This document shows positions 1 through 7,286 of a stretch of DNA of 17,122 bases, piece by piece. The notes below the pieces were generated by a model that was not told where the DNA came from, searched no databases, and saw only the letters and a program-made list of their open reading frames with translations. The stretch comes from Sulfuricystis sp964478415 (GTDB lineage Bacteria > Pseudomonadota > Gammaproteobacteria > Burkholderiales > Rhodocyclaceae). Position numbers and translations under genes: made by a program. Numbering within the stretch: position 1 is the first letter of the stretch; each line of letters opens with the position of its first letter. The stretch spans positions 1 to 17,122 of the forward strand of contig CAYZII010000047.1 of assembly GCA_964478415.1 (NCBI GenBank), given 5' to 3'.

Positions 1-108
1 TCCGAGGTGACTCGGCGCCCGGCGGGACGCTCCCATTTCCGCCAGCGCCGAGTTTCCGAGGTGACTCGGCGCCCGGCGGGACGCTCCCATTTCCGCCAGC
101 GCCGAGTT
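1..108 (+). repeat. 54-bp tandem repeat, two perfect copies, inside mutL linker
   Basis: Positions 1-54 and 55-108 are identical. A third unit from about 109 is recognisable only in its first half (roughly 18 of 24 bases match). The period is a multiple of three, so each copy adds 18 residues (RGDSAPGGTLPFPPAPSF) to the MutL interdomain linker without a frameshift. Copies may continue upstream of the window. There is no spacer between units, so this is not a CRISPR array. Confidence 0.95.
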
Positions 109-749
109 TGCAAGGTGGCCCGACGCCCGACGGATGCTGCGCGTCTTCGGCAACGCTGGCGGAGGATGATCTGCCGCTGGGCCATGCGCTCGCGCAGCTG
201 CATGGCATCTACATCCTCGCGCAGAATGCCCGGGGGCTCGTCGTGGTCGACATGCATGCCGCCTACGAGCGCATCCTCTATGAAAAGCTCAAGGCGGCTG
301 CCGATGGCCCTCTGGCGACGCAGGTTCTGCTCGTTCCCGTGCTGTTTTCGGCCAGCGCCACAGAACTCGCCTGCGCCGAGGCGCACGCCGCCACGCTCGA
401 GAAGCTAGGATACGAGATCGCGCCCACCGGGCCGCAGCAGCTCGCGGTGCGGGCGGTGCCCGCCGTGCTCGCCGGCAGCGACATCGAACGGCTCGTGCGC
501 GCGTTACTGGCCGAGCTCACCGAGCAGCCGGCCAGCCAGGTCGTCGCAGAACGACACAATGAGCTGTTGGCCACCCTTGCCTGTCATGGCGCGGTACGCG
601 CCCACCGGCAACTCAGCCTGGCCGAAATGGATGCGCTGCTGCGCGCGATGGAAGCCACCGCGCGCGCGGATCAGTGCAATCACGGCCGCCCGACCTGGGT
701 GCAGATCGGCATCGATGAGCTCGATCGCCTGTTCATGCGCGGCAAGTAA
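1..749 (+). CDS. mutL: DNA mismatch repair protein MutL, C-terminal part (5' truncated by window)
   Basis: The frame is open from the window edge (first full codon at 3), so about 248 C-terminal residues are visible and the N-terminal ATPase domain lies outside. MutL links MutS mismatch recognition to downstream repair. The dimerisation/endonuclease domain starts near LPLGHALAQLHGIYILAQN. It has DMHAAYERI (the family's DQHAxxERI metal-binding motif), QVLLVP (beta-clamp-binding motif), ACHGAVRAHRQLS and QCNHGRPTW. These are the motifs of the endonuclease-active MutL of organisms without MutH; Escherichia coli MutL lacks them. The segment before the domain is a Pro/Gly-rich linker made of two identical 18-residue units. 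A TTG at 108 would give a shorter reading, but the open frame upstream and the family domain plan make an internal linker far more likely. It ends in TAA, 22 bp from the convergent small gene. Confidence 0.93.
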   Translation, partial: RGDSAPGGTLPFPPAPSFRGDSAPGGTLPFPPAPSLQGGPTPDGCCASSATLAEDDLPLGHALAQLHGIYILAQNARGLVVVDMHAAYERILYEKLKAAADGPLATQVLLVPVLFSASATELACAEAHAATLEKLGYEIAPTGPQQLAVRAVPAVLAGSDIERLVRALLAELTEQPASQVVAERHNELLATLACHGAVRAHRQLSLAEMDALLRAMEATARADQCNHGRPTWVQIGIDELDRLFMRGK

Positions 750-771
750 TACACCGCGCTAATGCCGCTGC

Positions 772-1005
772 TCAGTGAAGAATGAGCGGGTGTTCGAGAA
801 TCGCGTCGTGGGCGTCGAGGAACGCATCGAATTCCTCTTCGTCATGCGGCCGGGTCAGGAAATCCCTGAACTCCGAACGGATGTGTTCTGCCGCGGGGCC
901 GCGCAGCAATCCCAGCCGCCCCGTGCGCTTGTCGAGGATTTCCAGCGCATCGTGGGCCGGATATTCGATCACGTAGAGCTGTGGATTGTTGAACAGAACG
1001 ATCAT
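772..1005 (-). CDS. Small DUF3567-like conserved protein (77 aa)
   Basis: This is a 77-residue acidic, soluble protein without a signal peptide or membrane segment. From memory of the family it resembles DUF3567, small proteins of unknown function common in betaproteobacteria. Shared features are an N-terminal strand pattern (MIVLFNNPQLYVIEY), a central GP-A-EHIR segment and a C-terminus ending in P-hydrophobic-LH (HPLILH). The start is well fixed: ATG at 1005-1003 follows an AAAGGAGGT Shine-Dalgarno at 1011-1019, the strongest ribosome site in the window. That suggests high expression. It converges on mutL and diverges from miaA. The overlapping plus-strand frames at 775-1011 are its shadows. 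The family assignment could not be checked; that it is a real gene is much more certain. Confidence 0.8.
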   Translation of the reverse strand: MIVLFNNPQLYVIEYPAHDALEILDKRTGRLGLLRGPAAEHIRSEFRDFLTRPHDEEEFDAFLDAHDAILEHPLILH

Positions 1006-1056
1006 CTATAACCTCCTTTGACCTTCTGCCTCTTAAATGCGCCTCATGGCGTGGAT

Positions 1057-1111
1057 TTCAACCCAGATTGTCCATAAGACCGGGGACGCATCGTATGATC
1101 TTCAACCCAGA
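1057..1111 (+). repeat. 11-bp direct repeat upstream of miaA
   Basis: TTCAACCCAGA occurs at 1057-1067 and again at 1101-1111, 44 bp apart, in the 116-bp gap between the DUF3567-like gene and miaA. The second copy supplies most of the miaA Shine-Dalgarno (AGAGGA at 1109-1114). A TATGAT at 1094-1099 could be a -10 element, but the nearest -35-like hexamer (TTGTCC at 1068) is 20 bp away, so no promoter is called. Confidence 0.6.
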
Positions 1112-1121
1112 GGATTCATGG

Positions 1122-2090
1122 ATGCATCAGTCCCTTCCGCCTGCCGTTGCGCTGATTGGCCCTACCGCGAGTGGCAAGACCGAAATTGCGCTGGAAATCG
1201 CCCAACGCTTGCCAGTCGAGATCGTCAGTCTGGACTCGGCGCAGGTGTTCATCGGCATGGACATCGGCACCGCGAAGCCCGACCGCGCCACGCTCGCCCG
1301 TTGTCCGCACCATCTGATCGACCTGATCACGCCCGAGGAGCCCTATTCGGCGGCCCGTTTTCGCACCGATGCGCTGCGCGTGATGGGCGAAATCAGTGCG
1401 CGGGGCAAGGTGCCGCTGCTGGTCGGCGGCACGATGCTGTATTTCAAGGCCCTGCTCGCCGGGCTCGCGGATCTACCCCCTGCCGATCCACAGGTGCGCG
1501 CCGCGATCGATAAGCAAGCTGCCCAGCGCGGCTGGCCGGCGCTGCATGCCGAACTGGCCCGGGCCGATCCGCTCACCGCCGCCCGGCTCGCGCCCACTGA
1601 CAGCCAGCGCATCCAGCGCGCGCTCGAAGTGCTGTATCTCACCGGCAAACCCTTGAGCGCCTTCTGGCAAAGTCAGGGAAAGGGGGCATTGCCGTTTCGC
1701 TTGCTGACCATCGCGCTGGTCGCCCCAGACCGCCTACGCCTGCACGAGCGCATCGCCGCACGCTTCCGCGCGATGCTTGCCGCCGGGCTGGTCGAAGAGG
1801 TCGAGGGTTTGCGTGTGCGCTACCGGCTGTCTGCCGACCTGCCCTCGATGCGCTGCGTCGGCTATCGGCAGGTTTGGGAAATGCTCGAAGGGCGGCTGCC
1901 CGCCAGCGAGCTTGCCGAGCGCGGCATCTTTGCCACCCGCCAATTCGCGAAACGCCAGCTCACCTGGCTGCGAGCGCTGCGAGAAGCGGGCACAATCGAC
2001 CTCGAATCGGCACTTGGCGACGCATCGACTCTTGCAAGAATATTCTCGGCAATGGAAACCCATCTCGAACAGTCGTCGCACGACGCATGA
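1122..2090 (+). CDS. miaA: tRNA dimethylallyltransferase MiaA
   Basis: MiaA transfers a dimethylallyl group from DMAPP to N6 of A37 in tRNAs that read UNN codons, the first step of ms2i6A synthesis in the cytosol. The 322-residue product matches the usual length of about 310-320. Visible motifs are the P-loop GPTASGKT (13-20), LDSAQVF with the catalytic Asp (D38), DIGTAKP (47-53), GGTMLYFKAL, the CVGYRQVWEML segment, and the TRQFAKRQLTWLR signature near the C-terminus. The ATG at 1122 is preferred over an upstream TTG at 1068 because AGAGGA sits 7 nt before it and the protein then begins just before the P-loop strand, as in the family. In E. coli miaA lies next to mutL, and the same neighbourhood is kept here with one small gene between. 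The stop codon overlaps the next start as ATGA, so translation is probably coupled. Confidence 0.97.
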   Translation: MHQSLPPAVALIGPTASGKTEIALEIAQRLPVEIVSLDSAQVFIGMDIGTAKPDRATLARCPHHLIDLITPEEPYSAARFRTDALRVMGEISARGKVPLLVGGTMLYFKALLAGLADLPPADPQVRAAIDKQAAQRGWPALHAELARADPLTAARLAPTDSQRIQRALEVLYLTGKPLSAFWQSQGKGALPFRLLTIALVAPDRLRLHERIAARFRAMLAAGLVEEVEGLRVRYRLSADLPSMRCVGYRQVWEMLEGRLPASELAERGIFATRQFAKRQLTWLRALREAGTIDLESALGDASTLARIFSAMETHLEQSSHDA

Positions 2091-2827
2091 CCTTTCAGTC
2101 GATCACGCCCGAGGAGCTGGAAAAATTCAGCACGACCCATCGGCGTGAGATTCTTTTCTACCTGCACCAGCTCATCAAGGACGAAGAAAAGATCAGCGTG
2201 GTGTTCAATGAGGGCAAGGATGCATTCCTCACCCTGCTGCTCGCCGTCGATGAAGATCACGACCGCCTGATCTTCGACTGGGGCGGCAGCGAGGAAACCA
2301 ACCAGAAGCTGCTCAAGAGCGAGCGCAATTTCTTCATCTGTGCCCCGCATGGGGTACGCAATCAGTTCCTGACGGGCAAGGTGGAAGAAACCGTTTTCCA
2401 GGGTCGCCGCGCCTTCGTCACCCACTTGCCGGAACGCTACACGCGTCTGCAGCGGCGCCAATTCTTCCGTCTGGTGCTGCCGATCACACGGCGTCCGATC
2501 TGCACCCTGCCGGCGCCGGAAGGTCAAAAACCGCTGCAATTGCCGGTCATCGACATCAGCATCGGCGGCTTGGCGATGGAAATGAACGATCCCCATCCGC
2601 CCTTCGAGGTCGGGCAGCTGTTGCCCGAAGCGCTGATCGAGTTTCGCAATGGCCTGCGCCTGTCCGTAACGCTGGAAGTGCGCAACGTTGGAGCAATCGA
2701 ACGCGGCGCCAAACTCATGGGCCGCATCGGCTGCCGCTTCGTCGATCTAACCCCCCACGAAGAACACCTGCTCCAGCACTTCATCATCGAAGAACAGCGC
2801 GAGGAACGCGCAAGGCTCGGGAAGTAA
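2087..2827 (+). CDS. ycgR: YcgR-type flagellar brake / PilZ c-di-GMP-binding protein
   Basis: The 246-residue product has the YcgR two-domain plan. An N-terminal PilZN/YcgR domain (about 5-120) is followed by a PilZ domain opened by the arginine motif RRQFFR (R124xxxR128) and the DxSxxG motif DISIGG (D156, S158, G161), both c-di-GMP-binding signatures. E. coli YcgR (about 244 residues) binds c-di-GMP and then slows the flagellar motor. The ATG overlaps the miaA stop in an ATGA junction, which fixes the start and implies translational coupling to a tRNA-modification gene. No flagellar genes are in the window, so another PilZ output is possible. The 3' end is only 7 bp from the convergent purM stop, with no room for a separate terminator. 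Confidence 0.88.
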   Translation: MTFQSITPEELEKFSTTHRREILFYLHQLIKDEEKISVVFNEGKDAFLTLLLAVDEDHDRLIFDWGGSEETNQKLLKSERNFFICAPHGVRNQFLTGKVEETVFQGRRAFVTHLPERYTRLQRRQFFRLVLPITRRPICTLPAPEGQKPLQLPVIDISIGGLAMEMNDPHPPFEVGQLLPEALIEFRNGLRLSVTLEVRNVGAIERGAKLMGRIGCRFVDLTPHEEHLLQHFIIEEQREERARLGK

Positions 2828-2834
2828 CGACGCT

Positions 2835-3875
2835 TCAGCAGATCAGTGTCTGCGGCTGTCCAGCCTGACGCGCGACGATGCGCCCGATCTCGTAAACCGT
2901 CTCGCCCGCCTCGCGCAGCAGCTTACTGGCGCGGGGCGCATCTTCAGCGGCGAGGATCACCACCATGCCGATACCGCAATTGAAGACACGGAACATCTCG
3001 TCGTCGGCGACATTGCCCTCGCGTTGCAGCCACTGGAACAGTGGCTGCAGCGGCCACGCGCTGCGCTCGATCATGGCGGTGGCATTCTCGGGCAGGATGC
3101 GCGGGATGTTGCCGGTGAGGCCGCCACCGGTGATGTGTGCCAGGCCTTTCACCGTCACCTGCTGCATCAGCGCAAGCAAGGGCTTCACATAGATGCGCGT
3201 CGGCGCGAGCAGCGCATCGGCGAACGAGCGGCCGTGGAAATCCGCTGCCATGTCCGGCTTGGCCCGAGCGAGGATGCGGCGGATCAGCGAATAACCGTTC
3301 GAATGGGCGCCGGAAGAGGCCAACCCCAGGACGACATCGCCTGGCGCAATCGAACGGCCATCGATGATCTGCGATTTCTCGACCACCCCGACCGCAAATC
3401 CAGCCAGATCGTATTCGCCGGCCGGATACATGTCGGGCATCTCGGCCGTCTCACCCCCGATCAGTGCACAACCAGCCAGTTCGCAACCCTTCGCAATGCC
3501 CTCGATCACTACGGCCGCGGTAGGCACGTCGAGCTTGCCACAGGCGAAATAATCGAGGAAAAACAGCGGCTCCGCCCCCTGGACGAGGATGTCGTTGACA
3601 CTCATCGCCACCAGATCCTGACCGACCGTGTCATGGCGATCGAGCTGGAACGCGAGTTTCAGCTTCGTGCCGACGCCATCGGTGCCTGACACCAGCACCG
3701 GCTCGCGGTACCGGCGGGAAATCTCGAACAGCGCGCCGAAACCGCCAATGCCGGCCAGGACTTCGGGACGCAAGGTGCGTTTCGCGGCGGGCTTGATGCG
3801 TTCCACCAACGCATCGCCGGCATCGATATCGACGCCCGCAGCGCGGTAAGTCAAAGAGGAGGAATCGGAATTCAT
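2835..3875 (-). CDS. purM: Phosphoribosylformylglycinamidine cyclo-ligase (AIR synthetase) PurM
   Basis: PurM closes the imidazole ring of purines: ATP-dependent conversion of FGAM to AIR, step 5 of de novo synthesis. The product has 346 residues (E. coli 345). It has the family landmarks GTDGVGTK (64-71), DLVAMSVND (87-95), GGETAEMPDMYPAGEYDLAG (140-159), LASSGAHSNGYSL, HITGGGLTGNIPRILP and FNCGIGMVV, with no gaps. The ATG at 3875 has no convincing Shine-Dalgarno, but no better start is available and the N-terminus (SLTYRAAGVDIDAGDALVERIKP) is full-length. It diverges from hda across a gap of about 110 bp. In my memory of other betaproteobacteria an AI-2E family transporter often sits between purM and hda; it is absent here. 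Confidence 0.97.
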   Translation of the reverse strand: MNSDSSSLTYRAAGVDIDAGDALVERIKPAAKRTLRPEVLAGIGGFGALFEISRRYREPVLVSGTDGVGTKLKLAFQLDRHDTVGQDLVAMSVNDILVQGAEPLFFLDYFACGKLDVPTAAVVIEGIAKGCELAGCALIGGETAEMPDMYPAGEYDLAGFAVGVVEKSQIIDGRSIAPGDVVLGLASSGAHSNGYSLIRRILARAKPDMAADFHGRSFADALLAPTRIYVKPLLALMQQVTVKGLAHITGGGLTGNIPRILPENATAMIERSAWPLQPLFQWLQREGNVADDEMFRVFNCGIGMVVILAAEDAPRASKLLREAGETVYEIGRIVARQAGQPQTLIC

Positions 3876-3913
3876 GATCTGCGCGGTCGGGAAAGGATGA
3901 ATCGGAAGGATTT

Positions 3914-3938
3914 TGCGGCGATAATTCGCGCTGCCGCA
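3914..3938. promoter_or_regulatory. Inverted repeat in the purM-hda divergent region
   Basis: TGCGGC at 3914-3919 and GCCGCA at 3933-3938 form a 6-bp inverted repeat with a 13-bp spacer. The spacer contains GATAAT (3920-3925), a good -10-like hexamer for the hda direction, but no -35 partner stands out at 16-18 bp. The gap must hold promoters for both genes. This could be an operator or chance in a GC-rich genome. Confidence 0.3.
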
Positions 3939-3988
3939 GCAAAGTTGTGCGCGGATTTTACCGGAATCACCCGATTGCCCACGTTGCC

Positions 3989-4744
3989 TTGACCCAACTG
4001 CTGCTCGATCTGCGGCCCACGCAGCCGCCCTCCTTCGACAATTTCATCGTCGGCGACAATGCCGAGCTGGTCGCGCGGCTGCGCCTGCTCGCCGAGCCCA
4101 GCTGCTACGACAGTCTGACCCTGTGGGGAGCGAGCGGTTGCGGTAAAAGCCACCTGCTCGCCGCCACCGCCGTGCTGGCGCAGCGCAAACGGCCCGTGTT
4201 GCTGTTGTCCGGGTGCCGTTCCGCCAGCGCCGACTTTGTGTTGCCAGACGCCGGCCGGCAGGACGATCCGGAAGCCGCCCGGGCCGATATTCATGTTCCA
4301 GCCGGTGGGCTGCTGATCGTCGATGACGTCGATCGGCTCGATACGGAGGCACAGATCGGGCTGTTTCGCGTCTTTAACACCGCGCGCCTGATCGGTTTGG
4401 GAATTCTCCTGGCAAGCCGGCAGCCGCCGGCAAAGCTTGGGCTGCGCGAAGACCTGCGCACGCGCATCGCCCAGACGCTCGTCTATCACGTCAAGACCCT
4501 CACCGACGAGGAGAAGGCGGCCGCGCTGCGCCGCCATGCGCTCGAGCGCGGTCTCAAGGTCGATGACAGCCTGGTGCGCTACCTGCTCAGTCATGGCCGG
4601 CGCGACCTGCCCTCCCTGATGGCCGTGCTCGACCATCTCGACCGCACCACGCTCGAACGCAAGCAGCAGGCCACCCTGCCTTTGCTCAAGGAAGTCATGC
4701 AATTACCGCTCGTTCCCGACGACAATGAATCTCGCCCTGTTTGA
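3989..4744 (+). CDS. hda: DnaA-homologous regulatory inactivator Hda
   Basis: Hda is an AAA+ protein that, bound to the DNA-loaded sliding clamp, stimulates ATP hydrolysis by DnaA and so prevents over-initiation (RIDA). With the chosen start it has 251 residues. At the extreme N-terminus is QLLLDL (3-8), matching the Hda clamp-binding QL-x-L-x-L motif. Then come Walker A GASGCGKS (47-54), Walker B LLIVDDVD (108-115), the sensor I region LASRQPP, the arginine-finger box DLRTR (155-159) and the sensor II helix GRRDLPSL (203-210). There is no DNA-binding domain IV, which separates Hda from DnaA. The start is uncertain. TTG at 3989 puts the clamp motif at residue 3, as in known Hda proteins; GTG at 3947 would add 14 residues. 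Neither has a clear Shine-Dalgarno. The last 20 bp overlap the next gene. Confidence 0.9.
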   Translation: MTQLLLDLRPTQPPSFDNFIVGDNAELVARLRLLAEPSCYDSLTLWGASGCGKSHLLAATAVLAQRKRPVLLLSGCRSASADFVLPDAGRQDDPEAARADIHVPAGGLLIVDDVDRLDTEAQIGLFRVFNTARLIGLGILLASRQPPAKLGLREDLRTRIAQTLVYHVKTLTDEEKAAALRRHALERGLKVDDSLVRYLLSHGRRDLPSLMAVLDHLDRTTLERKQQATLPLLKEVMQLPLVPDDNESRPV

Positions 4745-5390
4745 TCTGGACAACACCTTGCTTTCTGGCGACTCCGACTTCGAGTGGGCGCAGTTCCTGA
4801 TCTCGAAGGGCGTGCTCGACCGCGAAGTTCACCTGGCGAAGAACCAGGCGTTTTATGAAGACTACAAGACGGGCACGCTCGACATCCACGCGTTCCTGAA
4901 ATTCCAGCTCGCCCCGCTGGCGCGCCACGAGCGCCGGGAACTCGATGCCTGGCACCGCGAATTCATGACCCGCCACATCCTGCCGTTGATCGGTGCGCCG
5001 GCGCGTCAGCTCGTCCAGCGCCATCTTTCTGCCGGCGATCTGTGCGTCATGGTCACCGCCACGAACAGTTTCGTCACCGGCCCGATCTGCCGCGAATTCG
5101 GTATCCCCCATCTGGTCGCCACCGTGCCCGCCCAGGAGGACGGGCGATTCACCGGCGCGCCGCGCGGCATCCCTGCTTTCAAGGAAGGCAAGATCACGCG
5201 TATGAACCTGTGGCTCGAAGAAATGGGGCTGTGGTGGGGCGCTTTCGAGCGTAGCACCTTCTATAGCGATTCGCACAACGATCTGCCTCTGCTCGAGCGC
5301 GTCACGCATCCGGTCGCGGTCGATCCCGACCCAACCCTGCATGCCGCCGCCGTGGCGCGCGGTTGGCCCGTGCTGAGCCTGCGGACGTGA
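4725..5390 (+). CDS. HAD-IB family (SerB-like) phosphatase
   Basis: This is a 221-residue cytosolic HAD hydrolase of subfamily IB. Motif I is FDLDNTLL with D7 as likely nucleophile and D9 as acid/base. Motif II is T111 in VMVTATN, motif III is K153 in PAFKEGK, and motif IV is YSDSHNDLP with D182 and D186. A helical cap of about 80 residues follows motif I. Relatives include phosphoserine phosphatase and proteins labelled histidinol-phosphatase, but the substrate cannot be read from the sequence. The start overlaps the 3' end of hda by 20 bp and the stop is 7 bp before pcnB, so it is co-transcribed with both. The hda-HAD-pcnB order recurs in betaproteobacteria in my memory, which favours a housekeeping phosphatase. 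Confidence 0.88.
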   Translation: MNLALFDLDNTLLSGDSDFEWAQFLISKGVLDREVHLAKNQAFYEDYKTGTLDIHAFLKFQLAPLARHERRELDAWHREFMTRHILPLIGAPARQLVQRHLSAGDLCVMVTATNSFVTGPICREFGIPHLVATVPAQEDGRFTGAPRGIPAFKEGKITRMNLWLEEMGLWWGAFERSTFYSDSHNDLPLLERVTHPVAVDPDPTLHAAAVARGWPVLSLRT

Positions 5391-5397
5391 AACGGCG

Positions 5398-6792
5398 ATG
5401 ATCAGAAAACTGTTGCGCCGCGTCTTCCAGCGTGGCGAACCCACCCCTCAGCCGGTCGAGATCATCGGTCCCGAGCGGCATGGCATCCACCCGGAACAGG
5501 TATCGAACGGCGCACGGCGCACCTGTGAAACCCTGCAACAGGCCGGCTTCAAGGCCTACGTGGTCGGCGGTGCGGTACGCGACCTGATCGCGGGTCTCAC
5601 ACCGAAGGATTTCGATGTCGCCACCGACGCCACCCCCGAACAAGTGCGCGCCCTGTTCCGCCGCGCGCGCATCATCGGCCGCCGCTTCCAGATCGTCCAT
5701 GTGCTGCAGGGCGCCGAGACCATCGAAGTGTCGACCTTCCGCGCCGTGCATGATGAACATACCCTGAAGGACGAACACGGCCGCGTCCTGCGCGACAACG
5801 TCTGGGGCACGATGGAGGAAGACGCCGCGCGCCGCGACTTCACGATCAACGCGCTCTACTACGATCCGGCCACCCAGCAGGTGTTCGACTATCACCACGG
5901 CGTACGCGACCTGCAGCACAGAACCCTGCGCATGATCGGTGATCCGCGCGCGCGCTATCGCGAAGATCCGGTGCGCATGCTGCGTGCCGTGCGGCTCGCC
6001 GCCAAGCTCGAGCTGCGCATGGACCCGACCGTCGAGGCGCCGATCCCCGCAATGGCCCATCTGATCGAAAACGTGCCTGCCGCACGGCTGTTCGACGAGA
6101 TGCTGAAGCTTTTGTTTTCCGGCCACGCACTCGAATGCATCAGGCGTCTGCGCGAAAAAGGGCTGCACCACGGCCTTCTGCCACTGCTCGACGTGATCCT
6201 CGAACAGCCGCTCGGTGAAAAATTCGTCATGCTGGCACTCGCCGACACCGACCGAAGGGTGCGCGAAGGCAAGCGCACCTCGCCCGGCTTCCTGTTCGCC
6301 ACGCTGCTGTGGCATCAGGTGCTTGCCAACTGGGAAACGCGCAAACAAAACGGCGAGCTCCCCGTACCCGCGCTGCATGCCGCGATGGACGAAGTGCTCG
6401 ATACCCAATCCGAAAAACTCGCGATCACCCGCCGTGTCGTCGGCGACATCAAGGAGATCTGGCTCCTGCAACCGCGTTTCGAGAAGCGCGGCGGGCGCGC
6501 CCCGTTCCGCCTCGTCGAGCAGCCGCGCTTCCGCGCCGCCTGGGATTTCCTGCGCCTGCGCTGTGAGAGCGGCGAGATGCCGATGGAAATCGCCGACTGG
6601 TGGGTAACCTTCGCGGCCGCCGACCATGCCTCGCGTGAGGCGATGCTCAAGCCCGAAACCGGCGGCCCGAAGAAGCGCCGCCGTCGGCGCAGCAAAAAGG
6701 GCACACCGACCGCCGGGGGTGCCGCTGCGTCAGCGCAGAATCTGGCGCAGGAGACGTCTGGCGCATCCTCTCTATCACCGATGGTGGAATGA
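5398..6792 (+). CDS. pcnB: Poly(A) polymerase I PcnB
   Basis: PcnB adds 3' poly(A) tails that promote RNA decay by PNPase and other exonucleases. The 464-residue product is almost exactly the length of E. coli PcnB. The nucleotidyltransferase core has VVGGAVRD (55-62) and the metal-binding DFDVAT (71-76). IIGRRFQIVHV (92-102) matches the signature that separates bacterial poly(A) polymerases from the related CCA-adding enzymes. RRDFTINALYYDP and the RMLRAVRLAAKL helix follow. The C-terminus carries the very basic segment KKRRRRRSKK, common in PcnB and probably RNA-binding. The ATG is 7 nt after the HAD stop. Its own stop overlaps folK as ATGA, which indicates coupling. A 441-codon frame on the opposite strand is a shadow. 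Confidence 0.96.
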   Translation: MIRKLLRRVFQRGEPTPQPVEIIGPERHGIHPEQVSNGARRTCETLQQAGFKAYVVGGAVRDLIAGLTPKDFDVATDATPEQVRALFRRARIIGRRFQIVHVLQGAETIEVSTFRAVHDEHTLKDEHGRVLRDNVWGTMEEDAARRDFTINALYYDPATQQVFDYHHGVRDLQHRTLRMIGDPRARYREDPVRMLRAVRLAAKLELRMDPTVEAPIPAMAHLIENVPAARLFDEMLKLLFSGHALECIRRLREKGLHHGLLPLLDVILEQPLGEKFVMLALADTDRRVREGKRTSPGFLFATLLWHQVLANWETRKQNGELPVPALHAAMDEVLDTQSEKLAITRRVVGDIKEIWLLQPRFEKRGGRAPFRLVEQPRFRAAWDFLRLRCESGEMPMEIADWWVTFAAADHASREAMLKPETGGPKKRRRRRSKKGTPTAGGAAASAQNLAQETSGASSLSPMVE

Positions 6793-7286
6793 CGATGCCC
6801 GCCATCGCCTATGTCGCGCTCGGTGCAAACCTCGGCAACCCGCTCACCACGGTGCGCGCGGCGCTCGCCGCGTTGCAGGCAATGCCGGATGCCGCACTGC
6901 TCGCCGCTTCGTCGCTCTACCGCACCGCGCCAGTGGGATTGAAACATCAGCCGGATTTCATCAATGCCGTCGTCAAATTGACCACCGACTTGTCGCCGCT
7001 CGAGCTGCTCGGGCGCCTGTTCGAGATCGAGGCGCGTTTCGGCCGCGTGCGCTCGATCCGCAACGCGCCACGCACACTCGATCTCGACCTGCTGCTGTGC
7101 GACGACCTGATGCTTGACCTGCCGGGCCCGCCGCGACTCACCCTGCCCCATCCGCGCATGACCGAGCGCGCCTTCGTGCTCGCGCCGCTGGCCGAGATCG
7201 CCCCTGATTTAACCATCCCCGGCGCCGGGCTTGTGGCCGAACTGCTGCCCAGCGTCGCCGATCAACGCATCGAGAGACTGCGATGA
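6789..7286 (+). CDS. folK: 6-hydroxymethyl-7,8-dihydropterin pyrophosphokinase FolK
   Basis: FolK (HPPK) transfers pyrophosphate from ATP to hydroxymethyl-dihydropterin, the step before dihydropteroate synthase in folate synthesis. The 165-residue product starts with the family strand AYVALGANLGNP. It has SSLYRTAPVG, QPDFINAVV, the ATP/Mg-binding signature RNAPRTLDLDLLL (the two Asp of LDLD bind metal), and LPHPRMTERAFVLAPL. Start and stop are both in ATGA overlaps (pcnB upstream, the DUF486 gene downstream), which fixes both ends. The pcnB-folK pair is common in proteobacteria. Folate supply also serves PanB two genes downstream, which uses methylene-tetrahydrofolate. Confidence 0.96.
   Translation: MTMPAIAYVALGANLGNPLTTVRAALAALQAMPDAALLAASSLYRTAPVGLKHQPDFINAVVKLTTDLSPLELLGRLFEIEARFGRVRSIRNAPRTLDLDLLLCDDLMLDLPGPPRLTLPHPRMTERAFVLAPLAEIAPDLTIPGAGLVAELLPSVADQRIERLR

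Noticed and set aside
1..65. RGD cell-adhesion motif in the MutL repeat
   Set aside because: MutL is a cytosolic DNA repair protein; the tripeptide is incidental.
1..130. CRISPR array or extragenic repeat element
   Set aside because: Copies are contiguous without spacers and in phase with the MutL frame, so it is a coding tandem repeat.
7..408. 133-codon frame reading the tandem repeat as RRPAGRSHFRQRR units
   Set aside because: It is out of frame with MutL, which continues through the repeat with conserved motifs; the Arg-rich product is a shadow of the repeat.
1862..2596. 244-codon minus-strand frame across miaA and the PilZ gene
   Set aside because: Both overlapped genes are full-length family members; this frame has no motif or ribosome site.
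3872..4702. 276-codon minus-strand frame opposite hda
   Set aside because: It is a mirror of hda codons; hda has Walker A, Walker B, sensor and clamp motifs.
5302..6627. 441-codon open frame on the minus strand opposite pcnB
   Set aside because: pcnB has complete family motifs. In GC-rich DNA the antisense frame lacks stops by codon bias, and the product shows no family motif.
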